Shown piece by piece: positions 8,016 to 22,115 of a DNA stretch of 45,759 nucleotides. Below the pieces are notes generated by a model that ran no database searches, had not been told where the DNA came from, and saw only the letters and a program-made list of their open reading frames with translations. This stretch comes from Tabrizicola sp. Its GTDB lineage: Bacteria; Pseudomonadota; Alphaproteobacteria; Rhodobacterales; Rhodobacteraceae. The position numbers and the translations under genes are program-made. Every line of letters begins with the position of its first letter. Position 1 is the stretch's first letter. The stretch spans positions 1 to 45,759 of the forward strand of contig NZ_JAEULP010000070.1 in assembly GCF_016792905.1 (NCBI RefSeq), read 5' to 3'.

Positions 8016-8764
8016 AGCTTCCAGCCGGAATGCAGGGCGGCGATGCCGAGGGAGAGGTTGCGGAATTTCACCTGGCCGAAGCCCGCCGCGCGGATCAATG
8101 CCGCAAAGGTCTCCTGATCGGGGAACTTGCGGATCGATTCGACGAGGTACCGGTAGCTTGCCCGGTCGCCGGCGATGATCTGGCCCATCACCGGGATGAC
8201 GTTGAAGGAATAGATGTCGTAGGCCTTTTGTAGCAGGTCGTTCGGGATCTGGCTGAACTCCAGCACCATCAACCGCCCACCGGGTTTCAGGACGCGGTAG
8301 GCCTCGCGCAGGGCGTCGGGGATGCGGGTCACGTTCCGGATGCCGAAAGAGATCGTGTAGGTGTCGAAGGCATTGTCTGGGAAGGGCAGCGCCATCGCGT
8401 CGCCGACCACCCAGTCAAGGCTGTGCGCCATCCGCTCGGCCTCGGCCCGCTTGCGACCCTCGATCAGCATCGGCTCGGTCAGATCGCAGACAACCGCGCT
8501 GGCACCCGGCGCGCGTTTGAGGAACCGGAAGGCCACATCCCCGGTCCCGCCGGCCACATCCAGCAGGCGCTGGCCGGACCGGGGGGCCAGCCAGTCCATC
8601 ATCGCATCCTTCCAGAGCCGGTGGATGCCGACCGACATGACGTCGTTCATCACGTCGTATTTCGAGGCCACGCGACTGAAGACGCCATGCACCATCCCGG
8701 CCTTTTCAGCCTCGGGCACGTCCTGAAAGCCGAAATGGGTGGTCTTGTCCGTATCCTGCGTCAT
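8012..8764 (-). CDS. ubiE: Ubiquinone/menaquinone biosynthesis C-methyltransferase UbiE
   Basis: This 250-residue class I SAM-dependent methyltransferase has the UbiE signature [18 protein letters not shown] near residue 36, the SAM-binding motif [12 protein letters not shown] near 69, and [20 protein letters not shown] followed by [12 protein letters not shown]. It methylates the C2 position of the benzoquinol ring. The ATG at 8764 ([13 protein letters not shown]) is preferred because this is the usual family N-terminus; an upstream ATG at 8815 would add 17 unusual residues and run into the divergent neighbour. It leads the ubiE-ubiB operon. Confidence 0.95.
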   Translation of the reverse strand: MTQDTDKTTHFGFQDVPEAEKAGMVHGVFSRVASKYDVMNDVMSVGIHRLWKDAMMDWLAPRSGQRLLDVAGGTGDVAFRFLKRAPGASAVVCDLTEPMLIEGRKRAEAERMAHSLDWVVGDAMALPFPDNAFDTYTISFGIRNVTRIPDALREAYRVLKPGGRLMVLEFSQIPNDLLQKAYDIYSFNVIPVMGQIIAGDRASYRYLVESIRKFPDQETFAALIRAAGFGQVKFRNLSLGIAALHSGWKL

Positions 8765-8847
8765 CGTCCGCCGCCAAAGTGATGCCACATCGGAGTTATA
8801 CCGAAGCGTGCACAAGGAAAACCTGTGTCGGCAAAAAAGGCTGTGTG

Positions 8848-9525
8848 ATGAGTGCGACAGAAATGCTCGGTTCGGTTCTGGGGGCCTGGCCGCTCGCCGT
8901 GGTCCCGATGATTACCTTCGGCCCGTTTGCACTGATCCTGTGGTGGCGACTGCGGCGGCGCAGCCGACGGATTGCGGCCGCCAGGGCCGCAGGAACTGTC
9001 GTCCCGATCCACAGTCCTTTCATGGCGAAGTTGCCCGCGCGCTATGCCGCCATTTCCCGTATCGGCACGGATGGCGCAGCCCCCATGACGCTGGACGACC
9101 ATATCCTCCGCCCCTCGGTCGGCGTGAAAGGGATGGTTGCGGGGCTGTCCGTCGCCGCAACGGCGTTTGCGCTTTGGCCCGAAGTCGCGCCTGCAGGTTT
9201 CCACGAAGCGATGGCCGAGCTTCCCGGACCGACGCTCATCCCCCAGCTTGTGCTTCTGGCGGTGGTCGCGAATGGCCTGCTCTATATCTTTGGCACCGAA
9301 GCGCGCTACAACCGCGACAAGCTGATCACGACACGCATGATGTTCAGCCGGCGGGAGTATCGCTGGAAGGATCTGGACTGGATCGGCGATACCGGGGCCT
9401 ATGATCTGGTCTTGCAGTTCAATTCGGGCGGCAAGGCCAAGGTGCTGAAACACTGCAGGGGAATCGAGGACTTCAAGATGTTCGCGCAACAGCAGATCCA
9501 GAAAAACCGGGCCGCCGGTGCCTGA
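8848..9525 (+). CDS. Hypothetical membrane protein upstream of mutM
   Basis: The 225-residue protein starting [20 protein letters not shown] has three likely membrane segments: residues about 14-33, a Gly/Ala-rich one around 95-112 and [20 protein letters not shown] at about 133-152. An arginine-rich loop ([16 protein letters not shown]) follows the first. The C-terminal third is soluble and holds a beta-rich PH-like stretch ([14 protein letters not shown], then [19 protein letters not shown]). I do not recognise the family. The ATG at 8848 is chosen over 8779, which would overlap the ubiE promoter region. Its end overlaps the mutM start by eight bases, so the two are probably co-transcribed. 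Confidence 0.65.
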   Translation: MSATEMLGSVLGAWPLAVVPMITFGPFALILWWRLRRRSRRIAAARAAGTVVPIHSPFMAKLPARYAAISRIGTDGAAPMTLDDHILRPSVGVKGMVAGLSVAATAFALWPEVAPAGFHEAMAELPGPTLIPQLVLLAVVANGLLYIFGTEARYNRDKLITTRMMFSRREYRWKDLDWIGDTGAYDLVLQFNSGGKAKVLKHCRGIEDFKMFAQQQIQKNRAAGA

Positions 9526-10369
9526 ACTGCCCGAGGTCGAGACCGTGCGCCGCGGCCTTCTGCCGGTCCTGGAAGGGGCCGTCATCGCCCGGGCCGATGT
9601 CAACCGGCCCGATCTGCGCTGGCCTTTGCCGGAACGGATGGCGGAACGGCTGAGCGACAAGCGCGTGGCAGCGCTGCGGCGGCGGTCGAAATACCTGCTG
9701 GCCGACCTCGACTCGGGCGAAACGCTGCTGGTGCATCTGGGGATGTCGGGGCGGATGCTGGTGTCCGGCGTCACGCTGGGGCAGTTCCACCATGACCACC
9801 CAGCGCCACAGAAGCACGACCATGTGGTCCTTCACATGGACAGCGGCGCGCGGATCACCTTCAACGACGCCCGCCGCTTCGGCGCGATGGACCTTATGCC
9901 GACGGACCGCGCCTCCGAGCATATGTTGCTGGCCGGTCTGGGGCCGGAGCCCTTCGGCAACGATTTCAACGAGCCCTACCTTGCCGCCCGGCTGAAGGGC
10001 CGCAAGACTCCGGTCAAGGCCGCCCTTTTGGACCAGCGGATCGTCGCGGGCCTTGGCAACATCTACGTCGCCGAAACGCTGTATCGCGCGCGCATCAGCC
10101 CGCTCAGGTTGGCAGGCGACCTTGCGGAACCCCAGGTCCACGCCCTTGTCCCGATCATCCGCGAGGTGCTGGCCGAGGCGATTGAGGCAGGTGGCTCGTC
10201 CTTGCGTGATTTCCGGCAGGCCAATGGCGAGCTGGGGTATTTTTCCAAGCATTTCCAGGTCTACGACCGCGAAGGCGGCCCCTGCGAGACACCGGGTTGC
10301 GCGGGCACCATCACCCGGACGGTGCAATCTGGCCGCTCCTCGTTCTGGTGCCCGGCCTGCCAGAGGTGA
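9518..10369 (+). CDS. mutM: Formamidopyrimidine-DNA glycosylase MutM (Fpg)
   Basis: The 283-residue protein starts with the catalytic [14 protein letters not shown] end, in which the processed Pro forms the Schiff base and the Glu assists. It has the conserved KYLL lysine near 58, LGMSGRM near 74, [23 protein letters not shown] and a C-terminal four-cysteine zinc finger (CETPGC, then CPAC). It excises oxidised purines such as 8-oxoguanine and nicks the DNA strand. The start is GTG at 9518, forced by the need for Pro at position 2, and it overlaps the upstream gene by eight bases. All catalytic residues appear intact. Confidence 0.97.
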   Translation: MPELPEVETVRRGLLPVLEGAVIARADVNRPDLRWPLPERMAERLSDKRVAALRRRSKYLLADLDSGETLLVHLGMSGRMLVSGVTLGQFHHDHPAPQKHDHVVLHMDSGARITFNDARRFGAMDLMPTDRASEHMLLAGLGPEPFGNDFNEPYLAARLKGRKTPVKAALLDQRIVAGLGNIYVAETLYRARISPLRLAGDLAEPQVHALVPIIREVLAEAIEAGGSSLRDFRQANGELGYFSKHFQVYDREGGPCETPGCAGTITRTVQSGRSSFWCPACQR

Positions 10370-10429
10370 CTTGCCAAGCCGCGCATTGGTGGTAGGAGTC
10401 CCCTCCTGTCTGCCACGAAGGAGGCCGCC

Positions 10430-11206
10430 ATGGCCTATGAAACGCTGATCGTCGAGATCGAGGACTATGTCTCGGTCATCCGGCTGAACCGCCCCGAGGC
10501 GATGAACGCCCTGAACTCCACGCTGATGCGGGAACTTGCTGCGGCGGTGACGGTGGCGGAAGCGAATGACAGGGTGCGTTGCATCGTCATCACGGGATCG
10601 GAAAAGGCCTTCGCCGCCGGGGCCGACGTGAAGGAAATGGCCGAGAAAAGCTTCATCGACGTCTATTTCGATGATCTTTTCGGCCCGGAGGCCCGGATCA
10701 TCGCCAGTGCCCGCAAGCCGATGATCGCGGCAGTCAGCGGCTACTGCCTGGGCGGTGGCTGCGAACTGGCGATGCTGGCCGATTTCATCATTGCTGCAGA
10801 CACCGCGAAGTTCGGCCAGCCCGAGATCAACCTCGGCATCGTCGCCGGGATGGGCGGCACCCAGCGGCTGACCCGGGCGGTCGGCAAGTCGAAATCGATG
10901 GACATGCATCTGACGGGCCGCTTCATGGACGCCGCCGAGGCGGAACGCAGCGGTCTGGTCAGCCGTGTGGTCCCCGTGACCCGGCTGATGGAAGAAGTGA
11001 TGAAGGCCGCCCAGAAGATCGTCGAGAAATCGGCGTTCACGGCGATGGTCGTCAAGGAATGCGTGAACCGGGCGCAGGAAACCAGCCTTGCCGAGGGGCT
11101 TCTGTTCGAACGCCGCATGTTCCACGCCCTCTTCGCGAGCGAGGACCAGAAGGAGGGCATGGCCGCCTTTCTGGAAAAGCGCCAGCCGCAGTTCCGCGAC
11201 CGCTGA
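10430..11206 (+). CDS. Enoyl-CoA hydratase (crotonase family)
   Basis: This 258-residue crotonase-fold protein has the oxyanion-hole segment [11 protein letters not shown] near residue 60 and [20 protein letters not shown] near 103. Both catalytic glutamates are present, in GGCELAM and FGQPEINLG. It should hydrate trans-2-enoyl-CoA to 3-hydroxyacyl-CoA in beta-oxidation. The usual PGAGGTQRL loop reads AGMGGTQRL here. AAGGAGG lies 7 bases before the ATG. A hydratase gene between mutM and rpsT is a recurrent arrangement in Rhodobacterales, to my recollection. Confidence 0.92.
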   Translation: MAYETLIVEIEDYVSVIRLNRPEAMNALNSTLMRELAAAVTVAEANDRVRCIVITGSEKAFAAGADVKEMAEKSFIDVYFDDLFGPEARIIASARKPMIAAVSGYCLGGGCELAMLADFIIAADTAKFGQPEINLGIVAGMGGTQRLTRAVGKSKSMDMHLTGRFMDAAEAERSGLVSRVVPVTRLMEEVMKAAQKIVEKSAFTAMVVKECVNRAQETSLAEGLLFERRMFHALFASEDQKEGMAAFLEKRQPQFRDR

Positions 11207-11427
11207 CACCCTCCTCGTTCGACGCACGTCCTTGTCGAAGGTCGCACGCGAGGCCTGACGACGCCATCGACAAGCAAGGGCTTTCCTTTCCCCACGACTT
11301 GCCCTATAGGCCAGCGCCACATGCGCGTGGGCCCGCTTAGGCAAGAATCAGACCCTTCCTTCGGGATGGGGCCTTCTGGTCTTTCGTGCGACAGAATTGA
11401 AACCGATAGACCGCAAGGAAGCCACCC

Positions 11428-11697
11428 ATGGCAAATACCGCCCAGTCCAAGAAGCGCGCCCGTCAGGCCGACGCCCGCTATGCCGTCAACAAGGCCCGCC
11501 GCTCGCGCATCCGCACATTCCTGCGCAAGGTCGAAGAAGCCATCGCCTCGGGCAACGGCGAAGCCGCCCAGGCTGCGCTGAAGGCCGCCCAGCCGGAACT
11601 GGCGCGTGGCGTCACCAAGGGCGTGCTGCACAAGAACACCGTTGCGCGCAAGATGTCGCGCCTCGCCTCGCGCGTGAAGGCCGTCGTCAAGGCCTGA
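11428..11697 (+). CDS. rpsT: 30S ribosomal protein S20
   Basis: The 89-residue basic protein starts [20 protein letters not shown] and ends [13 protein letters not shown], with the S20 pattern of [19 protein letters not shown] and [13 protein letters not shown]. It binds 16S rRNA early in small-subunit assembly. It is preceded by a 221-base leader containing several short GC-rich hairpins and by an AAGGAAG ribosome binding site, and is followed by a strong terminator. The length is typical. Confidence 0.97.
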   Translation: MANTAQSKKRARQADARYAVNKARRSRIRTFLRKVEEAIASGNGEAAQAALKAAQPELARGVTKGVLHKNTVARKMSRLASRVKAVVKA

Positions 11698-11725
11698 TCG
11701 GCCTCACGCGGACCGAATCCGGAAC

Positions 11726-11766
11726 AGAAGGGCGCACCCGCATGGGTTGCGCCCTTCGGCATTTTT
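11726..11766 (+). terminator. Rho-independent terminator of rpsT
   Basis: GAAGGGCGCA-CCC pairs with GGG-TTGCGCCCTTC (one unpaired base) around a short GCAT loop and is followed by CGGCATTTTT. It lies 30 bases after the rpsT stop. Confidence 0.85.
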
Positions 11767-12215
11767 CCGCCCTTCGGCTGCGTCATTTTGACCCTGCGTT
11801 GCCGATTTGCCAGAGGGACCGGATTCGGTTTTGGGGAATCCATGTCAAGCGCGTTGTTCGGTTGCAGAGCCCGCGCGGGGGTTGTTAGCGTGAGCCTGCG
11901 ATTCACTTCGTCTTGGGGGACAAGAACGGGTCGCAAAGGGAAAGCTGCTGCACGGATTGGGCGCCTGCCGCGCCGGAAGATCTGAGTTTTCCATTTGCGA
12001 TCAAAGAGTTGGAGGCGGCATCCAAGCCGTCCCATCACGTTCGGGAGGGCTGCTGATTGTCCGGCAGTTCTGCTGTGCGTTGTTCCGTCCCGCTGACAAG
12101 CCGTTGTTCCGGTGGCCCGCAGGCGGCCTTCGGGCGGCTTGGCCGGGGTGGCTCGTCCAACGACGGAACAGGGCAGGGCCGGGTTTCTCCGGTTCATATT
12201 TTGACAGGTCAAAGA
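11767..12215. other. Non-coding region upstream of dnaA
   Basis: About 450 bases without a believable gene. I see no TTATCCACA-type DnaA boxes and no AT-rich unwinding region, so there is no evidence of a replication origin here. Near the end, TTGAC-AG-GTCAA (12201-12212) is an inverted repeat directly before the dnaA start, where a ribosome binding site would be expected. The region presumably holds the dnaA promoter, which I cannot place with confidence. Confidence 0.5.
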
Positions 12216-13580
12216 ATGACGAATGAAACCTGGGGGCAGGTTCGGGAAGAGCTGATCAAGCGGGTCGGCAAGCACAATTACGCCACATGGATCGAGCCGC
12301 TGAAGCTGTCGCAGCTGAAGAACGGCGTTGCACGTTTCGAGGTGCCGACGATCTTCTTCGGCGACTGGGTGCAGCGCAATTATGCCGACCATATCCGCAG
12401 CCAGCTGACCAGCGCCGGGGCTTCGGTCGACCGCGTTGAGTTCACCGTCGGGACCGCCCCGGTGGTGACCCGTGCCGCCGCCACAGGGGCGGCCAAACCT
12501 GCGCCCAAGGCCACAAGGGCCCGCGCAGCCGAGGAAGAGCTTCCCGGTGCACCGCTGGATGCCCGCTTCACCTTCGACAGCTTCGTCGTCGGCAAGCCGA
12601 ACGAATTGGCCCATGCCGCTGCCCGCCGGGTGGCCGAAGGCGGGCCGGTCACGTTCAACCCGCTGTTCCTGTACGGCGGCGTCGGCCTCGGGAAAACCCA
12701 CCTGATGCACGCCATCGCGCATGAGCTTCAGGCCCGCCATCCCGAGTTGCGGGTGCTGTACCTGTCCGCCGAGCAGTTCATGTATCGCTTCGTGCAGGCC
12801 CTGCGCGACCGGCAGGTGATGGACTTCAAGGAGCTGTTCCGTTCGGTCGACGTGCTGATGGTCGACGACGTCCAGTTCATCGCCGGCAAGGATTCGACGC
12901 AGGAGGAATTCTTCCATACCTTCAACGCCCTGGTCGATGCGAACAAGCAGATCGTCATCTCCGCCGACCGCGCCCCGGGCGAGATCAAGGATCTGGAGGA
13001 GCGGATCAAGTCGCGCCTGCAATGCGGGCTGGTCGTCGACCTGCATCCGACCGACTACGAGCTGCGGCTCGGCATCCTGCAACAGAAGGTCGACTTCTAT
13101 CGCAACCAGTATCGCGGGCTGGCCCTGGCCGATGGCGTGCTGGAGTTCCTCGCGCACCGGATCACCACCAACGTCCGCGTCCTGGAAGGCGCGCTGACCC
13201 GGCTCTTCGCCTTCGCCTCGCTGGTCGGGCGCGAGATCACGCTGGACCTCGCCCAGGACTGCCTGGCCGACATCCTGCGCTCCTCGGACCGCAAGCTGTC
13301 GATCGAGGAAATTCAGCGCAAGGTGGCGGAACACTACAACGTCCGCCTCTCCGACCTGATCGGCCCGAAGCGCCTGCGCACCATCGCCCGGCCACGGCAG
13401 GTGGCGATGTATCTGTCGAAACAGCTGACCCCGCGCAGCCTGCCGGAGATCGGGCGTCGTTTCGGGGGCAGGGATCACACGACAATCATGCATGGCGTGC
13501 GCAAGATCGAAGAGCTGATGACCACCGACAGCCAGCTTTCCGACGATCTGCAACTTCTGCGCCGTCTTCTGCAGGGGTAA
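12216..13580 (+). CDS. dnaA: Chromosomal replication initiator DnaA
   Basis: The 454-residue protein has all four DnaA domains: N-terminal MTNETWGQVREELIKRVGKH (domain I), a variable linker around 85-115, the AAA+ core with Walker A GGVGLGKTHL and Walker B MVDDVQF, and the C-terminal DNA-binding domain with GGRDHTTIMHGVRKIEEL. It binds DnaA boxes and opens the origin. The ATG at 12216 is chosen because it gives the conserved domain I; the longer frame adds 53 unrelated residues. No clear ribosome binding site precedes it, and a TTGAC/GTCAA inverted repeat lies immediately upstream. Confidence 0.97.
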   Translation: MTNETWGQVREELIKRVGKHNYATWIEPLKLSQLKNGVARFEVPTIFFGDWVQRNYADHIRSQLTSAGASVDRVEFTVGTAPVVTRAAATGAAKPAPKATRARAAEEELPGAPLDARFTFDSFVVGKPNELAHAAARRVAEGGPVTFNPLFLYGGVGLGKTHLMHAIAHELQARHPELRVLYLSAEQFMYRFVQALRDRQVMDFKELFRSVDVLMVDDVQFIAGKDSTQEEFFHTFNALVDANKQIVISADRAPGEIKDLEERIKSRLQCGLVVDLHPTDYELRLGILQQKVDFYRNQYRGLALADGVLEFLAHRITTNVRVLEGALTRLFAFASLVGREITLDLAQDCLADILRSSDRKLSIEEIQRKVAEHYNVRLSDLIGPKRLRTIARPRQVAMYLSKQLTPRSLPEIGRRFGGRDHTTIMHGVRKIEELMTTDSQLSDDLQLLRRLLQG

Positions 13581-13584
13581 GGCC

Positions 13585-13605
13585 GGGGCCGCCCTTGACG
13601 GCCCC
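13585..13605 (+). terminator. GC-rich hairpin between dnaA and dnaN
   Basis: GGGGCCG pairs with CGGCCCC around a seven-base loop, five bases after the dnaA stop. No T-run follows, so it may attenuate or stabilise rather than fully terminate the dnaA transcript. Confidence 0.4.
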
Positions 13606-13626
13606 GACAATCCTACGCACAGTCCA

Positions 13627-13639
13627 CACAACGGTTGTG
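13627..13639. promoter_or_regulatory. 13-base palindrome upstream of dnaN
   Basis: CACAAC-G-GTTGTG is a perfect six-base inverted repeat around one base, 55 bases before the dnaN start. It could be an operator or part of the dnaN promoter region. It does not match a DnaA box. Confidence 0.35.
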
Positions 13640-13694
13640 ACCCGGTGGAAACCGGACAAATTCGCTGTCCCTGACGGGTCGGCAGGGGGACAAG

Positions 13695-14813
13695 ATGAAG
13701 CTCAGCATCGAACGCGCCACTTTGCTCAAGGCGCTTGCCCAGGCGCAGTCGGTGGTCGAACGGCGCAACACGATCCCGATCCTGGCCAACGTGCTGATCG
13801 AGGCCGAGGGCAACCAGGTGTCCTTCCGCGCCACCGATCTGGACATCGAGGTGGTGGACCGCGCCCCCGCCATGGTGGAACGCGCCGGGGCGACCACGGT
13901 TTCCGCCGTGATGCTGCACGAGATCGTCCGCAAACTGCCCGACGGCGCGCTGGTGAACCTGACCGAGGATGCCGCTTCGGGCCGGTTGACGATCATGGCC
14001 GGCCGGTCGACCTTCAGCCTGGCGACGCTGCCGAAGGAAGACTTCCCGGTGATGGCCACCAGCGAGTATTCCTCCAACTTCTCGGCCAAGGCGCCTGATC
14101 TGCGGCGGCTGTTCGACAAGGCCAAGTTTGCGATTTCCACCGAGGAGACGCGCTATTACCTGAACGGCGTCTACATGCATGTGGCCCAGGGCGAGGGCGG
14201 GAAGGTCCTGCGCTGCGTGGCGACGGACGGGCACCGCCTGGCCCGCATCGACGCAGCCCTGCCGGACGGGGCGGAGGGGATGCCCGGTGTGATCGTGCCC
14301 CGCAAGACGGTGGGCGAACTGCGCAAGCTCCTCGACGATGACGATGCCAACATCGCCGTCTCGGTTTCCGAAACGAAGGTTCGCTTTGCCACACCCGCCA
14401 TCACCCTGACATCCAAGGTCATCGACGGCACCTTCCCGGATTACACCCGCGTCATCCCGACCGGGAACACGCGCAAGCTGGAGGTGGACGCTTCGGAGTT
14501 TGCCAAGGCGGTGGATCGCGTGGCGACGGTGTCATCGGAACGCTCCCGCGCGGTGAAACTGTCGCTGGAGGAGGACCGGCTGGTGCTGTCGGTCAACTCG
14601 CCTGACAGCGGCGCCGCAGAGGAAGAACTGGCGGTTGCCTATGGCGACGAGCGGCTGGAGATCGGCTTCAACGCGAAATACCTCCTGGAAATCGCCAGCC
14701 AGGTTGACCGCGAGAATGCCGTCTTCCTGTTCAACTCTGCCGCCGACCCCACCCTGATGCGCGAAGGCAATGACACTTCGGCGGTCTACGTCGTCATGCC
14801 GATGCGGGTCTGA
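13695..14813 (+). CDS. dnaN: DNA polymerase III beta subunit (sliding clamp)
   Basis: The 372-residue protein begins MKLSIERATLLKALAQAQSV and shows the three-fold clamp architecture (three domains of about 120 residues), with RRNTIPILANVLIEA, FPVMATSEYSSNFSAKA and KVIDGTFPDYTRVIPTGN as recognisable segments and the C-terminal VYVVMPMRV. It dimerises into a ring that tethers polymerase III to DNA. GGGGGACAAG provides the ribosome binding site. The order dnaA-dnaN-recF-gyrB is partly conserved across bacteria. Confidence 0.97.
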   Translation: MKLSIERATLLKALAQAQSVVERRNTIPILANVLIEAEGNQVSFRATDLDIEVVDRAPAMVERAGATTVSAVMLHEIVRKLPDGALVNLTEDAASGRLTIMAGRSTFSLATLPKEDFPVMATSEYSSNFSAKAPDLRRLFDKAKFAISTEETRYYLNGVYMHVAQGEGGKVLRCVATDGHRLARIDAALPDGAEGMPGVIVPRKTVGELRKLLDDDDANIAVSVSETKVRFATPAITLTSKVIDGTFPDYTRVIPTGNTRKLEVDASEFAKAVDRVATVSSERSRAVKLSLEEDRLVLSVNSPDSGAAEEELAVAYGDERLEIGFNAKYLLEIASQVDRENAVFLFNSAADPTLMREGNDTSAVYVVMPMRV

Positions 14814-14845
14814 TCCCGCAAGCCTTTGCACTGAAAGGAACTCCG

Positions 14846-15940
14846 GTGGGCGGTCTGGCGATCGAAACCCTCGCCCTGTCGCATTTCCGCAGCCACCGGG
14901 CGACGCGGCTAAGCTTCGACGGCCGCCCCGTCGCCATCACCGGGCCGAATGGCGCCGGCAAGACCAATGTGCTGGAAGCCGTGTCCCTTCTCTCCCCCGG
15001 ACGCGGCCTGCGTCGTGCCGGTGCAGAGGACCTTGCCCGCCGCCCGGAAGTGCTCGGCTGGAAGATCAGTGCCTCGGTCCGGGGCCTTTCCGCAGCGCAT
15101 GAGCTGGAAACCTGGGCCGAACCCGGCGAGGCGAGGCAGGTCCGCATCGACGGCAAGGCCGTTCCGCAGGCAAGCCTTGGCCGGGTGCTGCGCGTCCTCT
15201 GGCTGGTTCCGGCAATGGACCGGCTCTGGATCGAAGCGGCAGAGGGCCGCCGCCGCTTTCTGGACCGGCTGACGCTTTCCTTCTTTCCCGAACATGCCGA
15301 ACAAACGCTCACATACGACAAGGCGATGCGCGATCGCAACCGGCTGATCAAGGATCAGGTGACGGACGCGCACTGGTATGCTGCCCTTGAATCGCAGATG
15401 GCCGAGGCTGGGGAGCATATCACCGCGCACCGCCGCGTCGCCATTGCCCGCATCGCCGCCGCTGCCGATCCGGCCAGCGCCTTCCCCTCCGCCGATCTGA
15501 CGCTGACCGGGCCGGATGGCAGCGAGGAACCGCAAGACCTCGCCCTTGCGCTCGCAGAGGGCCGCCGCCGCGACATCGCCGCCGGACGTACGCTCGTCGG
15601 TCCGCACCGCGCCGACCTCAAGGCCCGATATACCGCCAAGGATGCCCCCGCGGACCAATGTTCAACCGGAGAACAGAAGGCGCTGCTGATCAGCCTGATC
15701 CTCGCGAACGCACGCGCCCTGGCACAGGATCTTGGCCGCGCGCCGATCCTCCTGCTGGACGAGGTCTCCGCGCACCTGGACGAAGCCCGCCGCTCCGCGT
15801 TGTACGACGAAATCTGCGCGCTTGGCGCGCAAGCCCTGATGACCGGCACGGAGACCGGGCTTTTTGCGGCATTGGGCGACCGGGGGCAGACCGTTGCCGT
15901 GCGCGACACTGAGACCGGCTCACAGATCACGATGGAATAA
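14846..15940 (+). CDS. recF: DNA replication and repair protein RecF
   Basis: The 364-residue ABC-type ATPase has Walker A GPNGAGKTNVLEAVSLL near residue 33, an STGEQKALLISLILANARAL signature near 271 and a Walker B ILLLDEVSAHLD near 300. RecF helps load RecA at gapped DNA together with RecO and RecR. The start is GTG at 14846 with AAGGAA eight bases upstream. It follows dnaN by 32 bases. The length is normal, and no key residue is missing. Confidence 0.95.
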   Translation: MGGLAIETLALSHFRSHRATRLSFDGRPVAITGPNGAGKTNVLEAVSLLSPGRGLRRAGAEDLARRPEVLGWKISASVRGLSAAHELETWAEPGEARQVRIDGKAVPQASLGRVLRVLWLVPAMDRLWIEAAEGRRRFLDRLTLSFFPEHAEQTLTYDKAMRDRNRLIKDQVTDAHWYAALESQMAEAGEHITAHRRVAIARIAAAADPASAFPSADLTLTGPDGSEEPQDLALALAEGRRRDIAAGRTLVGPHRADLKARYTAKDAPADQCSTGEQKALLISLILANARALAQDLGRAPILLLDEVSAHLDEARRSALYDEICALGAQALMTGTETGLFAALGDRGQTVAVRDTETGSQITME

Positions 15941-15944
15941 CCGA

Positions 15945-16565
15945 ATGACCGTTTCGTTTCATGAACTCCTCCTCTACGCTCTGGGCATGGCCGGGCTCTG
16001 GGCGGTGCCGGGCCCGGTCTGGGTCGCGCTGATTGCCCGCGCCCTGTCCGGTGGCTTCTCCGCTGCCTGGCCCCTCGCCATCGGCGTCGCCATTGGCGAC
16101 CTTGTCTGGCCGCTGACCGCTATCCTGGGGTTGAGCTGGATCGAAAGCACCTACGGCGACTTCCTGTCCATCCTGCGCTGGGTCGCCGCCGCGATCTTCC
16201 TGGTCATGGGTGTCATGCTGATCCGCAAGCCCGCCGCTGCGCTGAGCGCCGACAGCCGCCTGACCCGCCCCGGCATGTGGGCCGGGTTTTCGGTCGGCGT
16301 CGCCGCTGTGATCGGCAACCCGAAGGCGATCCTGTTCTACATGGGCGCGCTGCCCGGCTTCTTCACGCTGGAACGCCTGACCGCCCCCGACATCGCCGCG
16401 ATCATCGCCATTTCGGCGGCGATCCCGATGGCCGGAAACCTGGGCCTCGCCCTCTTCCTCGACCGCGCGCGGCAGCTTTTGTCCAGCCCGGAAAGCGTGC
16501 ATCGGCTAAACGTCGGCTCGGGTGTCCTGCTGATCTGCGTAGGGCTTGTGATCCCCTTCCTCTGA
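15945..16565 (+). CDS. LysE/RhtB family amino-acid exporter
   Basis: This 206-residue membrane protein has about six hydrophobic segments and the LysE-type N-terminus MTVSFHELLLYALGMAGLWA followed by VPGPVWVALIARALSGGFSA, in which the PGP motif and the Gly-rich helix typical of the family appear. GNPKAILFYMGALPGF near 123 is a second family hallmark. Members export amino acids or related small molecules across the inner membrane; the substrate here is unknown. The ATG at 15945, four bases after the recF stop, gives the normal N-terminus. It interrupts the recF-gyrB order. Confidence 0.85.
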   Translation: MTVSFHELLLYALGMAGLWAVPGPVWVALIARALSGGFSAAWPLAIGVAIGDLVWPLTAILGLSWIESTYGDFLSILRWVAAAIFLVMGVMLIRKPAAALSADSRLTRPGMWAGFSVGVAAVIGNPKAILFYMGALPGFFTLERLTAPDIAAIIAISAAIPMAGNLGLALFLDRARQLLSSPESVHRLNVGSGVLLICVGLVIPFL

Positions 16566-16587
16566 CACCAAATCTGGTGGCCAAGGG

Positions 16588-21128
<4,541 letters not shown>

Positions 21129-21132
<4 letters not shown>

Positions 21133-22115
21133 TTCAGCGTCCCGTACTGCGCTGCCAGCTTGTTCACCAGCCGATAGGCCCGGATCAGCCTCGACGGCGG
21201 GATGTCCGGCTGGATAAAATGCCCGCCGTTGAAGATGAACCCGCCGCCCGGCGCATAGATGCCGAAGCGCTCGGTGATGTATTCGTCCAGCTCGTCGCCG
21301 TCATATTTCAACAGCCCGTCCACCACGTCCAGCGAGCCGTAAATGACGATCTTGTCGCCCCATTTCGCCTTGACCTCCCTCGGGTCCATCCCGGCGCTTT
21401 CCTGCACCGGGTGCCAGGAGGTGAAGCCCATCTCGATGATGTCGTCCACCACCTGAAGGATATAGCCGTCGGAATGCAGGTTGACCGGCATCCCGCGGCT
21501 GCGGGCATGCTGGACCACCCGCATCGCATACGGCTTGATCAGTTTCCGCCAGGATTTCGGCGAAAACAGCATCGTCCCGTTCGATCCCCAGTCGTCAGAA
21601 AGCGTCATCATGTCCACCCCGGCCTCGATCATCTGGTCGACCTGCACACACAGCCAATCGGCATAGCGGTCGAAGAAGGCAGCCATCAGGTCGGGGTTGC
21701 CGCCCAGGTTCATCCAGCAGTTCTCGATCCCGAGGAAACTCGACGTCCCTTCCACCATCCCCCAGCAATGCGCCAGCACGCAGCGCTTGCCCTTGTGGTC
21801 GCGGATCGCAGTGGCGATGTTGGTGCCGCCGAAATCATAGTTCCAGTCGGTGAAGTTCAGCCATTTCGGATCGCGCGGGTCCTCCAGCGGCACGCCCGCC
21901 AGTTCATGAATGTCGAAGCGGCGGCCATGCTGGTTGGGAAAGGGCATCAGGCCGACGAAGACGTCGATGCCGAACTCCTCGATGAACTTCTCGCGCGGGC
22001 CATAGTCGGCCTCCAGCCGTTCGAGGAACTGCTTCTGGTAGAGCCAGCAGTCGATCGGCGTGCGGTCCACCGGCTGGTGGTTGATCGTCGCCATCACCCG
22101 TTCATAACCGTTCAT
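21129..22115 (-). CDS. UroD-superfamily protein of unknown substrate in the rhamnose operon
   Basis: This 328-residue protein has the uroporphyrinogen decarboxylase fold pattern (MNGYERVMATINHQPVDRTP at the start, LSDDWGSNG at 172-180, VNLHSDGYI at 211-219, GGHFIQPDIPPSRL near 297). It lacks the Arg-rich RQAGR loop of true UroD. At the position where corrinoid methyltransferases of this superfamily carry a zinc-binding H-x-C it has H-x-D. Heme synthesis is therefore unlikely, and zinc-dependent methyl transfer is not supported either. It overlaps DUF4037 upstream and the rhamnosidase downstream by four bases each. The ATG at 22115 is chosen over a longer frame because of this overlap and the family N-terminus. 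Confidence 0.8.

Noticed and set aside
9473-11344. 623-codon open frame on the minus strand across mutM and the hydratase
   Set aside because: Shadow of two confidently identified genes.
11767-12215. Chromosomal origin upstream of dnaA
   Set aside because: No DnaA-box cluster or AT-rich region is visible.
11478-14234. 918-codon open frame on the minus strand across rpsT, dnaA and dnaN
   Set aside because: It is antisense to well-identified genes, has low-complexity Gln/Arg/His-rich content, and is explained by strong GC3 bias.
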